From NCBI RefSeq assembly GCF_036099295.1, contig NZ_CP107976.1:1550001-1614000 (forward strand): a stretch of DNA of 64,000 bases, in the 5' to 3' direction. The stretch comes from Streptomyces sp. NBC_00358 (lineage in GTDB: Bacteria > Actinomycetota > Actinomycetes > Streptomycetales > Streptomycetaceae). Positions within the stretch are counted from its first letter, which is position 1; every line of letters begins with the position of its first letter. The notes under the pieces were generated by a model. It was not told where the DNA came from. It worked only from the letters and a program-made list of their open reading frames with translations, and did not search any database. Position numbers and translations under genes: made by a program. Below are positions 8,325-19,600 of this stretch, piece after piece.

Positions 8325-10009
8325 GCGACGGGACGGACATCCGGTGCGACGTGCTGATCATCGGCGCCGGGCTGGCCGGCGGCTCGCTGGCACGCCAGTT
8401 GAGCCTGGAACAGCCCGACCTGGACATCGTCGTGGTGGACCGGGTCACCGAGTTCCCCCCGGGGCTGGACGAGGCCTCGGGCGAGGAGTTCTCGAACTAC
8501 GCCAACCGCGTCCTGCGGATCGGCCCCTACCTGCGCAAGCACCACCACGTCAGCTCGGGGACGCGCTACTTCTTCGACTCGCGCGAACGGGACGTGCCGA
8601 TCGACCGGATGTCCGAGATCGGCGGCCTCAGCCCGCACCCCATCCCCACCTACCTGATCGACCGGCCGGCGGTCGAGCAGGCGCTGTGCGAGATGAACCG
8701 CCGCAACGGGGTCCGGGTCCTGCTCGGTACGACGGTGCTGAACTGCGGCCCGGACGAGTCGCCGGCCGAGGCGATCTCCCTCGACGCCGAGCGCGGCCAC
8801 CGGGTGCGCACCTCCGCCGGCGTCATCACCTGCCGCTGGCTGGTCGACGCCGCGGGCGAGGCGTCCCCGCTCACCCGGATGCTCGACCTGGTGGCCGAGG
8901 ACGACCGCAATCCCATCGCCGCCGCCTGGGGCCGCTTCGAGGGCTGCGCGTCCCTCGACGACCTCGGCGACAAGGCGTGGCGGCGGCGGGTCCCGCACTG
9001 GGGACGCGCCTCGTCGATGACGTACTTCATGTACCGCGGGTACTGGATCTGGCTGTTCCCCGTATCGGAGACGACCTGCAGCATGGGGGTCGTCTTCGAC
9101 CGGCGCCACGTGCGGCCGGAACTCGGCTCGCCCGAGGAACTGCTCGCGTTCCTGCGCGAACACCGGGCGCTCGGCGAGATCCTCGGCCCCTCGCCGCGCC
9201 CGCTCTCCTACGGTTCCCGGGCCCGGTTCGCCCGGTTCGCCCGGCAGCAGGTCTCGCAGGAGCGCTGGTTCCTGACCGGCAACGCGGGGACCGTGCTGGA
9301 CCCGATGTTCGCCAGCACCTCCTGGCTCTTCACCGAGAACAACAAGCTCATCGGCGAGTTCATCAAGGCCGAACGCGGCGGCCGCGGGCACCAGTTGCCC
9401 GGCATGGTCCACCACTTCGGCATCCGGACGCGCAGCCGCTACGAGAAACTGCTCAACAGCCCCGGCCACTACCTCGCCAAGGGCTCCTTCGACACGTGGA
9501 GCGCCTGGTTGGCCCTGCGCAACCGGGTCTACTACAACCGCATCGTGCCGGACGCGTTCGAGGACCACCGGATCCTGCTGACCTTCGCGCGGACGCACGG
9601 CACCGACTGCCAGTGCGACGACCAGGTGATGGGCGGCAAACTGTCCCGCCTGCTCAAGTCCGCCGACCGGCTGACCGAGGAGTTCACCGGTCTGCTCGAC
9701 CGCTGGGGGATGTTCTACAGCGGCAACGACGGGATGTTCCTGGACTCGCGCTCGTTCGACCAGGACGAGGTCCTGATGGCCAAGGTCCACCAGAGGCGCG
9801 ACTGGGCGCTGGAACTCCCGGCGGACGAACGGACCTACGAGATCTTCTGCCGCACCCTGGTCCGCCGGCTGATCGAGATCTCCGGGGCCGACTGGGACGA
9901 GACCCGGTTCAAGGCCGTGTTCGACCCGGACTGGGACGGCCACCAGCCGCTGGAAGAGCTGTACCGGGGCACTCTCGGGCACGAACGCCCGACGCCGCAC
10001 CGGTCCTGA
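8321..10009 (+). CDS. FAD-dependent halogenase-family flavoprotein
   Basis: 562 residues, starting at the ATG that overlaps the PKS stop (ATGA), so probably translationally coupled. It has an N-terminal GAGLAGGSLA dinucleotide-binding motif. WIWLFP (about residue 240) corresponds to the WxWxIP signature of flavin halogenases, and TGNAGTVLDPMF (about 320-330) matches the family's DPxF region. Against a halogenase role: where the family has KxGES, with the catalytic Lys, I read ASGEE, so the Lys appears to be Ala. The later SSG is AST. It may therefore hydroxylate, oxidise or epoxidise an ACP-bound chain rather than halogenate. Placement between the PKS and the mbtH gene supports a tailoring role. 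The family call is firm; the reaction is uncertain. Confidence 0.8.
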   Translation: MSDGTDIRCDVLIIGAGLAGGSLARQLSLEQPDLDIVVVDRVTEFPPGLDEASGEEFSNYANRVLRIGPYLRKHHHVSSGTRYFFDSRERDVPIDRMSEIGGLSPHPIPTYLIDRPAVEQALCEMNRRNGVRVLLGTTVLNCGPDESPAEAISLDAERGHRVRTSAGVITCRWLVDAAGEASPLTRMLDLVAEDDRNPIAAAWGRFEGCASLDDLGDKAWRRRVPHWGRASSMTYFMYRGYWIWLFPVSETTCSMGVVFDRRHVRPELGSPEELLAFLREHRALGEILGPSPRPLSYGSRARFARFARQQVSQERWFLTGNAGTVLDPMFASTSWLFTENNKLIGEFIKAERGGRGHQLPGMVHHFGIRTRSRYEKLLNSPGHYLAKGSFDTWSAWLALRNRVYYNRIVPDAFEDHRILLTFARTHGTDCQCDDQVMGGKLSRLLKSADRLTEEFTGLLDRWGMFYSGNDGMFLDSRSFDQDEVLMAKVHQRRDWALELPADERTYEIFCRTLVRRLIEISGADWDETRFKAVFDPDWDGHQPLEELYRGTLGHERPTPHRS

Positions 10010-10039
10010 CACACGACACGAGAACGAGGAGGGAGAGCC

Positions 10040-10246
10040 ATGACGGACGACGACGAGTCCGGCGCGGGCTACAAGGTCGTGGTGAACGACGAGGAGCAGT
10101 ACTCGATCTGGTTCGCCGACCAGCAGAGCCCGGCCGGCTGGCGGGACACCGGGGTCGCCGGTTCCCGCACGGACTGCCTGGCCTGGGTCGACGCGAACTG
10201 GACGGACATGAGGCCGCTGTCGCTGCGCGGCGCCGCGGCGCACTGA
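10040..10246 (+). CDS. MbtH-like NRPS adenylation chaperone
   Basis: 68 residues, preceded by a strong GGAGGGAG ribosome-binding site. It carries the MbtH signature: NDEEQYSIW, PAGW, then CLAWVDANWTDMRPLSLR. The usual SxWP reads SIWF. MbtH-like proteins bind adenylation domains and are often needed for their folding or activity. Several A domains lie on the opposite strand immediately downstream, so this is the likely partner for gene products at 10,375-34,862. It is the last gene of the plus-strand unit. Confidence 0.95.
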   Translation: MTDDDESGAGYKVVVNDEEQYSIWFADQQSPAGWRDTGVAGSRTDCLAWVDANWTDMRPLSLRGAAAH

Positions 10247-10272
10247 GCGGTTGTCCGCGGCGGGCGGAACGC

Positions 10273-10327
10273 GCACGAGGCGGGGGCGGGACCGGACTTG
10301 GTGTCCGGTCCCGCCCCCGCCTCGTGC
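10273..10327. terminator. bidirectional terminator between convergent PKS and NRPS units
   Basis: Perfect 25-bp inverted repeat (10273-10297 with 10303-10327) around a 5-nt loop, located between the mbtH stop and the NRPS stop. There is no clear T-tract, which is common for actinomycete terminators. It would end both converging transcripts. Confidence 0.85.
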
Positions 10328-10374
10328 GTTGATTCCCCGGTACGAGGGTCCCGCCGCCCCGCCCAGCCGGCCGC

Positions 10375-13300
10375 TCAGTCCGCCGTGGAGTCCGTCGGAG
10401 CGTCGGCCCCGGCGCCCCGGGCGGCCAGGCGACGTTCCAGCCGGCTCCGTACGCCGGTGAAGGCGGGCCGCTCCTCGACGCCTTCGATGTGGCGGGCGAG
10501 CTCGGCGATGGTCGGATAGCGGAACAGGTCGGTCATCAGCACGCCCCCCGGGTAGCGGGACTTCAGATCGCCGAACACGCGGGCCAGCAGCAGCGAATCG
10601 CCGCCGAGTTCGAAGAAGCCGTCGTCGATCCCCGGGCTCGGCACACCCAGCACCGAGGTCCAGACGGCGGCGACGGTCCGCTCCGTCTCGCTCACGGGCG
10701 CCCGGTAGGCCCGCCGGGACAGCACGGGCTCGGGAGCCGGCAGCGCCTCGCGGTCGACCTTCCCGTTCGGGGTGAGCGGGATCCCGGCCAGCTCGACGAA
10801 GGCCGACGGCAGCAGGTGGCCGGGGAGGGTGGAACGCAGCGCCCGCACCGTCTCCGACGGGTCGAAGCCGGGCCCCGGCTCGGTGACCACGTAGGCCACC
10901 AGCCGCTTGCCTCCGGGCGCGTCGCCGCGCACCACGGCCACCGCGTCCCGCACGCCCGGCAGCGCTCGCAGGGCCGCCTCGATCTCGCCGAGCTCGATCC
11001 GGAAACCGCGCAGCTTGACCTGGTGGTCGGTCCTGCCGAGGTAGTCGAGCCCGCCGTCGGGCAGACGGCGCACCACGTCCCCGGTCCGGTAGAGCCGGGC
11101 GCCGGGGCGCCCGCCGAACGGGTCCGGCAGGTAGCGGCCCGCGGTGAGCGCGGGGCGGTCGTGGTAGCCGCGGGAGACGCCCTCGCCGCCGAGGAACAGC
11201 TCGCCGGCGACGCCGACCGGCACCGGCCGCAGCCGGGAGTCGAGGACGTACGCCTGCGCGTTGGCGACGGGCCGCCCGATCAGGGGCTTGCTGCCGTCGT
11301 CCGGGACCAGGGCGAACGTCGAGTAGACGGTGTCCTCCGAGGGCCCGTAGAGGTTGTACACCTTGCGGATCCCCGGCTGTCGGTACAGCCGGTCCACCAG
11401 GTCCCGCGGGAGCGGCTCCCCGGCGAGGTTGACCACGGCGACGCGGGCCGGCAGCGCGCCGAGCCGCAGGAGCGTGTCGAGCGCCGACGGGACGGTGTTG
11501 ACCAGCGTCACCTCGTCCCTCGCCGGCAACGAGGGCAGCAGCAGGGCGTTGTCCGCGAGGACCACGGTGGCCCCGGTGGTGAGCGGCACGAAGAGCTCGA
11601 AGACGGAGAGGTCGAAGCAGATCGACGTCGAGGCGAGCGTTCCGGAGAGCTCCTCGGCCGAGTAGACCCCCGCCGCCCAGGCGAGCAGCGCGCGAATGTT
11701 GCGATGGGTGATCAGCACGCCCTTGGGCGTGCCGGTCGAGCCCGAGGTGTAGATCGTCACGGCCACCGCGTCGTCGGCCACGTCCACGGGGACGAACGGG
11801 GCGGCCGGGTCGGCGTCCGGGCCCTCGTCGGGGCCGTCGAGCAGCAGGACCGGAATCGCGGTGCCGGCCGACAGCGCGCGGGTCGACTCCTGGGCCAGGA
11901 CCACCGCGGGAGCCGCGTCCGCCAGGATGTGCCGTACCCGCGCCGCGGGGTACGCCGGGTCCAGCGGCACATACGCCGCCCCGACCTTCCAGGCCGCCAG
12001 CAGCGCGGCGGGCAGGTCGGCCGTGCGCTCCAGGCACACGCCCACGTGGTCGCCCGCGGCCACACCGGCCGCGTACAGCCGCCCCGCGATCCGGTCGGCG
12101 CGCGCGTCCAGCTCCGCGTACGAGCGGCGCGCCTCCCCCGCGATCAGTGCCGTCGCGCCGGGAGTCGCTGCCACCCGCGCCTCGAACAACCGGTGCACCC
12201 CGCCGGAACCGGCCGTCGGCAGCGCCAGGCGGGGGCCCGCGGCCTGTGCCGCAAGCGCCGCCCGCTCGGCCGGACCGACCACGGTCAGGTCCCCGACCCG
12301 GGCCGGCGGGGCCGCCAGCGCGGTGAGCAGCGTCGTGTAGTGCCCGAGCATGCGCCCGACCGCATCCGCGTCGAACCGGTCCTCGTCGTAGCCCAGTTGC
12401 AGCGACATGCGGTCGCCCGGGGCGACCGTGAGGGTGAGCGGGAAGCTGGTCCGCTCCGCCATGCGGATCGCCTCGACGCGGATCGGTCCGTCCTTGGCCG
12501 CCAGCGCCGGCGCCAGCGGGAAGTTCTCGAAGACCACCAGCGTGTCCGCCAACGCGAGGTCACCCGGCAGACCCGCCCAGCGCCGGATCTGCGCGAGGGA
12601 CGCGTGGCCGTGCTCCTCGCGCTCCACCTGTGCGGTCTGCAGGCCGCGCAGCCAGTCGGCGACCGCGGCCCGGTCGTCGACCGCGACACGCACGGGCAGC
12701 GTGTTCAGGAAGCACCCGACCGCGGACTCCATGCCGGGCAGGGACGGCGGGCGCCCCGACGTGATCGCCGCGAGCAGGACGTCGCGCTCACCGCTGTAGC
12801 GGCTGAGCAGCAGGGCCCACGCGCCCTGGACGTAGGTGTTGAGTGTGATCCGCTCACGGCGGGCGGCGGCGAGCAGCGCGGCCGTGGTCTCCTCGCTCAG
12901 CAGCACCCGCTGCTGCCCGCCCGGTCCCTGCTCGGCGGTGCCGTGGGCGCGCGGCCGGTCGATGCCGAGCTGTGTGGGTCCGCTCACCCCGGCGAGCGAA
13001 CGGCGCCAGTACTCCTCCGTCGCGGTCGCCTCCCGCGCCCGGAGCCAGGCGATGTAGTCGCGGTACTGGGTCACCGGCCCGAAACCGGGCTCCTCCTCCG
13101 CCCGGTCCGCCTGGTAGCAGCGGACGACCTCGGAGAGCACGGTGGGCATGGACCAGCCGTCGGAGACGGCATGGTGACGGGTCCACAGGAAGCGGTGCCG
13201 GTCCCCGGCCAGTCGCACCAGCAGGCAGCGCAGCAGCGGGGCCCGCTCGGGCACGAAGTCCTCCGCGCGGTCCGCCTCCAGCAGCGCGGCGAACCGGGTC

Positions 13301-13605
13301 TCCTGCTCGGCGTCCGGGAGGTCGCTCCAGTCCTCCTCCCGCCAGGGCAGTTCCACCGTCCGGCGCACGATCTGGAGGGGCTGTTCCTGGTCCAGGCGCA
13401 GGAAGCAGGTCCGGTGCACGGCGTGCCGGGCGGTGACCTGCTCCCAGGCCCGCCGGAACGCCCCCGCGTCGAACTCCCCGAGGATGTCGAACGACAGTTG
13501 CAGGACGTACACCCCGCTCCCCGGAGCCAGCCGGGACCGGAGCAGCATCGCGTGCTGGAGCGGTGAGAGCGGGTAGATCGCCTCTACGTCGTCGGGCCGG
13601 CTCAA
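10375..13605 (-). CDS. NRPS module C-A-T, alanine-like specificity
   Basis: 1,076 residues. The start is a TTG overlapping the upstream TGA (TTGA), with GGAAGGAG about 8 nt ahead of it. Residue positions: condensation about 5-440 with an intact HHAVSDG (145); adenylation about 470-960 with TIYTSGSTGTPKG (620) and YNLYGPSED; carrier at about 1003 (LGGDSLLL). Reading the specificity positions by eye gives D-L-F-N-N-A-L-V-Y-K, one change from the published alanine code DLFNNALTYK, so L-Ala is the best guess. No thioesterase or reductase follows. As the last gene of the minus-strand unit it must hand the chain on or rely on a separate release enzyme. Confidence 0.93.
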   Translation of the reverse strand: MSRPDDVEAIYPLSPLQHAMLLRSRLAPGSGVYVLQLSFDILGEFDAGAFRRAWEQVTARHAVHRTCFLRLDQEQPLQIVRRTVELPWREEDWSDLPDAEQETRFAALLEADRAEDFVPERAPLLRCLLVRLAGDRHRFLWTRHHAVSDGWSMPTVLSEVVRCYQADRAEEEPGFGPVTQYRDYIAWLRAREATATEEYWRRSLAGVSGPTQLGIDRPRAHGTAEQGPGGQQRVLLSEETTAALLAAARRERITLNTYVQGAWALLLSRYSGERDVLLAAITSGRPPSLPGMESAVGCFLNTLPVRVAVDDRAAVADWLRGLQTAQVEREEHGHASLAQIRRWAGLPGDLALADTLVVFENFPLAPALAAKDGPIRVEAIRMAERTSFPLTLTVAPGDRMSLQLGYDEDRFDADAVGRMLGHYTTLLTALAAPPARVGDLTVVGPAERAALAAQAAGPRLALPTAGSGGVHRLFEARVAATPGATALIAGEARRSYAELDARADRIAGRLYAAGVAAGDHVGVCLERTADLPAALLAAWKVGAAYVPLDPAYPAARVRHILADAAPAVVLAQESTRALSAGTAIPVLLLDGPDEGPDADPAAPFVPVDVADDAVAVTIYTSGSTGTPKGVLITHRNIRALLAWAAGVYSAEELSGTLASTSICFDLSVFELFVPLTTGATVVLADNALLLPSLPARDEVTLVNTVPSALDTLLRLGALPARVAVVNLAGEPLPRDLVDRLYRQPGIRKVYNLYGPSEDTVYSTFALVPDDGSKPLIGRPVANAQAYVLDSRLRPVPVGVAGELFLGGEGVSRGYHDRPALTAGRYLPDPFGGRPGARLYRTGDVVRRLPDGGLDYLGRTDHQVKLRGFRIELGEIEAALRALPGVRDAVAVVRGDAPGGKRLVAYVVTEPGPGFDPSETVRALRSTLPGHLLPSAFVELAGIPLTPNGKVDREALPAPEPVLSRRAYRAPVSETERTVAAVWTSVLGVPSPGIDDGFFELGGDSLLLARVFGDLKSRYPGGVLMTDLFRYPTIAELARHIEGVEERPAFTGVRSRLERRLAARGAGADAPTDSTAD

Positions 13606-16600
13606 GCCAGCTCTCCTTCCTGGTCGCGCAGTTCGCCGAGCAGCTCGTCCAACGACTCCTGCGTCAGATCGATGTCGGGGAAGTCGGAGGGGGTGAGCCG
13701 CACGCGTCCGGCGCGGCAGTCCTCGACCCGTCGGCGCAGCGATGCGCCGAACCGGTCGGCGAGGGCCCGGATCGTCTCCGGACGGTGCACGGCCTCGCTG
13801 AAGGTGAAGTCGACGCGAAGCCGACCGTTCGCCACGAGGCCGTTGACGTTGAGCAGGTGCCGTCGCCGCTGCGCGGGCGCGTGCGGCGCGCCAACGGCCG
13901 CGGGGGCGAGGGCCAGCAGCGCGTCCTCGCTCCTGGAGCTGTCCGCCTGGCCGAGGTAGTTGAAGATGATCTCGGGCCGGCGTCCGCCGCCCAGGCGGTC
14001 CCGGACCGACGCGTCCTGGTGCAGGTGGCGCAGCAGGCCGTACCCGATCCCGCGGCGCGGGATGCGCCGCACCTGTTCGCGGACCGCCGCCGGCCGGTCG
14101 TCGGGGGCCTCCGGAAGTTCGACGCGCAGCGGGTAGAGCGCCGTGAACCACCCGACGGTCCGTGAGACGTCCACGTCCTCGAAGAGGTCCTCGCGTCCGT
14201 GCCCCTCCACGTCGAGCAGCAACGACCGCGAGCCGGTCCACGGCGCGCAGGCCTCCGCCACGGCGCAGAGCAGGACCGCGTGCAGGTCGGCCCCGTGGGC
14301 CGCGGGCACCTCGTGCAGCAGGGCGTCGGTCTCGTCGGCGGACAGCTCCGCGGTGACGGTCCGGGCACTCGCCTCGGTGTTGTCGCCGTCGTGGTCGCGC
14401 GGCAGCGCCGGTGCCGGACCCTCGATCTGGTCCGCCCAGTAGTCGAGTTCGGCGCGCGTCCGCTCGGCGCCGGCCTCCCGCACCAGCCTGCCGGTCCACT
14501 CCTGGAACGAGGTGGTCTTGGCGGGCAGCTCCACCGGCCGGCCGGCCCGCAGCAGCCGGTAGGCGCGCTGCAGGTCCTCCAGCAGGACGCGCCAGGAGAC
14601 GCCGTCGACCACCGTGTGGTGGATCACCGTGAAGACCTGGTCGGGCCGTCGGCCGCCGTAGCCGAAGGAGACCATCCGCAGCAGCGGACCGTGTGCCAGG
14701 TCGAGGGCGCGGTGGACGCGGTCCTGGACGTCCGCGACCTCCCGCGGCCAGCTCTGCTCGGGCAGCCCGCCCAGGTCCACGTGCTCGATCGGCGTCGTGG
14801 CTTCCCGGGGTGCCTCCGTCCACTGCTCCCAGCCGGCCTCGCCCTCGCGGAACCGGTTGCGCAGGGCGTCGTGGTGCCGCAGCAGGGCGTCACGGGCCAG
14901 GGCCAGCAGGTCGAGGTCGAGCGGATCGCCGATGACGTCGGCCAGCACGGCCTGGTTGTAGTGGTGGGCGTCCGCCAGCCCCTGTTCGAAGAACCAGTGC
15001 TGGATGGGGGCGAGTGGCGACTCGCCCAGGACCGGGCCCTGTTCGGCCGAGGTGTGCACGCCCTGGCGTGCCACCGCGGCGAGCGCCCCGAGCGTCTGGT
15101 GCTGGAACAGGTCCCGGGCCGCGAGGGTGAGCCCGGCCTGCCGGGCGCGCGAGACCATCTGGATCGCGACGATCGAGTCCCCGCCGAGTTCGAAGAAGTT
15201 GTCCTCGATGCCGACCTCCGCGCGTTGCAGCAGGTCGCTCCAGACGCCGGCGAGGATCTGCTCGGCCGCCGTCCGTGGCGCGGCGGAGCGTGCGGTGGGC
15301 TGCTCCGCGGGCGGCTCCGGCAGCGCGCGGCGGTCGGTCTTGCCGCTCGGCAGCAGTGGCATCGCGTCCAGCCCGACGAACCGGGCCGGCACCATGTATC
15401 TCGGCAGCCGTGCCTCCAGGTGCCCGCGCAGCGCCTCGGCGTCCAGGGGCCCCGAGGTGACGACGTAGGCGATCAACAGCCGTCCGCCCCGTCCGTCGTC
15501 GGCCGCGACGACCGCGGCGGCCCGGACCTCCGGCGCCGCGGCCAGCGCCGCCTCGATCTCCCCCGGTTCCACCCGGAAGCCGTGGATCTTCACCTGGTCG
15601 TCCCGGCGGCCGATGAACTCCAGCTCGCCGTCGGCCCGGTAGCGCACGACGTCCCCGGTGCGGTACATCCGCGCCGCCGGGTCGGCGGCGAAGGGGTCCG
15701 CGAGGAAGCGCTCCGCGGTGAGCTCGGGCTGGTGCAGGTAGCCGAGCGCCACGCCGTCGCCGCCCAGGTGGAGTTCGCCGGGCACACCGATCGGCACGGG
15801 GGCGCCGCGTTCGTCCAGCACGTACGCCCGGGTGTTGGCCAGCGGTCGGCCGATCGGACCGCCGGCGTCGCGCACCAGGTGGCTGGTGGACCAGATGGTC
15901 GCCTCGGTCGGGCCGTAGACGTTGAGCAGTTGCCCGCCGACCGCCCGCGACAGGTCCGCCGCGAGGGCCGGGGTCAGCGCCTCGCCGCCGACCAGCATCC
16001 AGTCCAGGGAGCCGAGCGCGGCCTTGACCCGCTCATCGGCGACCAGCAGGGAGGCCAGCGAAGGGGTGCACTGGAGGTGGGTGACGCCGTGCCGCTCGAT
16101 CAGTCCCGCGATGGATTCGGGGGCGTCCTCCCCGGAGCCGGGCGACACCAGTCGGCGCAGTTCGTCCAGGTGGTCGAGGCTTGCCAGCACGTCGTCGGTG
16201 GGGACGCCGAAGTCCATCAGGCAGGCGATCTCGTCGACGCCGGCCGCGCTCAGGCGGTCGACCAGGGCCACACACCGCTCCGGGGTGCCGAAGAGCCCGC
16301 TGGTGTCGTAGTAGCGGTCGAAGGCGTGATCGAGGAGCGCGTCGAGGTCGGCCTCCTCGAAGTCCTCCGGCTCCAGCCCGCGGGACCTGGCGATCGGCCG
16401 GACCAGGTCCACGGACTCCCGCAGGTAGTTCTTGAAGGGCTCGCGGACGGTCCGGCGGACGAAGTCCTCGTCCCCGGACACGAAGGTGTGCAGCATCAGG
16501 GTGACGTGGCCGGGGCCTGCATGGCCCGCCTCGCTGCGAGCCTCCCGGTACACCCGCAGCGCCTGGGCCAGTTCCTCGACGGACTGCCCGAGCAGGTGGG

Positions 16601-19600
16601 TCAGCACGTTGGCCCCGATCGCGCCGGCCCGCCGGAAGGTGTCGGGGTTGCCGGCGGCGGTGATCCAGACCGGCAGCTCCGGCTGGACCGGACGCGGCAG
16701 CGTGCGCACCTCGATCTCCTCGCCGGTTCCTGAGGCCGTGCGCACCGACTCGCCCCGCCACAGTCCGCGGACCACTTCGAGGTCGCGGAACATGACCTCC
16801 TTGCGGTCCGCGAAGTTGTCCGGCGCCAGCGCGAAGTCGTGCGGCTGCCAGCCCGAGGCCACCGAGAGCCCGACCCGGCCGCCGGAGAGGTTGTCGATCA
16901 TGGCCCAGTCCTCCGCGACCCGGATCGGGTTGTGCAGCGGGAGAACCAGGCTGCCGGTGCGGATGCCGATGCGGCTGGTCGCGGTGGCCAGCGCGGCGGC
17001 GGTGACCACGGGATTCGGGTACAGGCCGCCGAAGGTGCCGAAGTGGCGCTCCGGCGTCCACACGGCGGCGAAGCCGTGCCGGTCCGCCCAGCGCGCGCCC
17101 TCCAGCAGCAGGCGGTACTTCGCCGAGCCGCGCTCTCCGGCGTCGCTGGCGAAGTAGAAGAGGCTGAAGTCCGTCTCCCGGCGCCTCGGCGGGGCTCCGT
17201 CACTGAGCACGAGCTCGTCGCCGACGAGGACGACCTTGAACCCGCGGGTCAGGGTCCACAGCAGCTCCAGCACCGAGATGTCGAAGGTGTACCGGGTGAC
17301 GGCGAGCCAGGTGCCGGGCCGGTCGGTGCCGGGCCGGTCGGTGCCGAGCCGCTGGTCCATGGCGTCGAAGAAACCGGCGAGGTTGCGCTGACCGACCATC
17401 ACGCCCTTGGGGCGGCCGGTCGATCCCGAGGTGTGGATGACGTACGCGAGGTCCTCGGGACCGGTCCGGCGCGACGGCGCCGAGTCGTCCGTGCCGGGCT
17501 CCTGTCCGGGGTCGATCAGCGCGACCCCGGGGGGCAGGTCGGCGGCCCGGTCCCCGGTGGTGATCACGAAACGGACCCGCGCGTCCGTGATCAGGTCGGC
17601 GTTGCGCGCCGTCGGGGCGCCCGGGTCGAGCGGGAGATAGGCGGCGCCCGCCTTGAGCACGGCGAGCACGGCGACGACCATCTCGGCCGAGCGGTCCAGC
17701 CACAGACCCACCAGGTCGTGCTCGGCCACTCCCCCGGCCCGCAGGACGTGCGCCAACCGGTTCGCCGCGCGGTCGAGCTCCTCGTAGGTCAGCGAGCGGC
17801 CGCCGTGGACGAGCGCGGTGTCCCGCGGCCGGCTCCGGGCCTGCTCCTCGAAGGCGTCCGCGGCGAACCGGGCCTCCGGACGGGCGCGGTACCCGGCGTT
17901 CAACTCCCGCAGCACCAAGGCACGTTCACCCTCGGGCAGCAGGCGCAGGTCACCGATCCGCGTGCGCGGGGCCCCGACGATCGAGCCGAGCAGCTCCTGG
18001 AAGTGGCCGGCCAGCCGCTGGACGGTGCCGGCGTCGAACAGGTCGGTCCGGTACTCGATCCGGCCCCGCACGCCGTCGGCGTGCTCCACCAGGTCCAGCG
18101 TGAGGTCGTACTTGGCGACCCGACCGCCGAGCGGCACGGGCTCCAGCCGCACGCCGTCCATCACCAGTCCCTCGTCCGGGGCCGGCTGGTAGACGAAGAG
18201 CGTCTGGAACAGCGGCGAGTGCCCGGCGTCGCGCGGCGGGTTGAGCGCCTCCACCAGCCGCTCGAACGGCAGGTCCTGGTGGGCCTGGGCGGCCAGCACC
18301 ACCTCGCGGACCCGGCCGAGCAGGTCGGTGAACTCCGGGTCGCCGGTGAGGTCGGTGCGGATCACCAGCGTGTTGAAGAAGCAGCCGATCAGCTGCTCCA
18401 CCTCGGCTCGGGTGCGGTTGGCCACCGGCGTGCCGACGGCGATGTCCTGGCTGCCGCTCTGCCGGGCCAGCAGCACGTTGAAGGCGGCCAGCAGCACCAT
18501 GAACATGGTCGACTGCTGCCGGTGCGCGAGCGCGCGCAGCCCGGCGACGGTCGCCGGGTCGAGTTCGATCGGCACGGTCGCGCCGGCGTAGCCCTGGACA
18601 GCGGGCCGCGGTCGGTCGGTGGGCAGCTCCAGCAGCGCCGGCAGGTCACGCAACTGCTCTGTCCAGTACGTCAGTTGGGGCTCAACTCCGGCGCCCTCCA
18701 GCCAGCCGTTCTGCCAGACGGCGTAGTCGGCGTACTGGATCGGCAGCGGGGCGAGCGAGGCGGAGAGGCCGGCGCGGCGGGCGTTGTAGCGGGCCACCGT
18801 CTCCCGCCACAGAATCGCGGTCGACCATCCGTCGGAGACGACGTGGTGCAGGCAGAGCAGCAGCACGTGCTCCTGCGGTGCCACCCGCAGCAGCGCGGCG
18901 CGCAGCAGCTCGTCGCACGCGAGGTCGAAGGGCCGCGCCGCGAAGGCGAGCGCCTGCCGGACCACGTCCGCCCCGGCGGCCTCGGTCAGCGGCACCTCGA
19001 ACGGCGCGGCCTCACTGACCACCTGACGGGGCGTCTCGCCGACGAGCACGATGTTGGAGCGCAGCGCCTCGTGCCGGTCGACCACCTCGTGCAGGGCACG
19101 GACCAGGGCCTCGACGTCCAGCTCACCGTGGATGCGGACGGCCGCCGGGATGTTGTACGCGGCGTCGGCGCCGTCCACCTCGGACAGTACCCAGAGCCGG
19201 CGCTGGGCGTAGGACAGCGGCATGGGGCCGGTGCGCTCGGCCACGGGGATCGCCGCGGCGTCCGCGTCGGCCTGGGCGCCGTCGACCAGCGCGGCCAGCC
19301 GCCCCACGGTGGGGGCCTCGAACAGGGCGCTGACGTGCAGGCCGATACCGGTGGTGGCCCGGATCCGGGCCACCACCCGGGTCGCGTCCAGGGAGTTGCC
19401 GCCGAGCGTCTGGAAGAAGGAGTCGTCCCGGCCGACCCGCTCGCAGCCGAGGATCTCCTCCCACAGGGCGGCCAGTTGGACCTCGGTCTCCGTCTCGGGC
19501 GCGACGTACGCGGAGCGGGAGGCGGCCGGGTCCGCCGCGGGCAGGGCCCGCCGGTCCACCTTCCCGTTCGGCATCAGCGGCAGGGCGTGCAGCGGGACGA

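Noticed and set aside
8321..10009. Calling the flavoprotein a definite halogenase and the product chlorinated
   Set aside because: The catalytic Lys site and the SSG motif appear altered, so only family membership is claimed.
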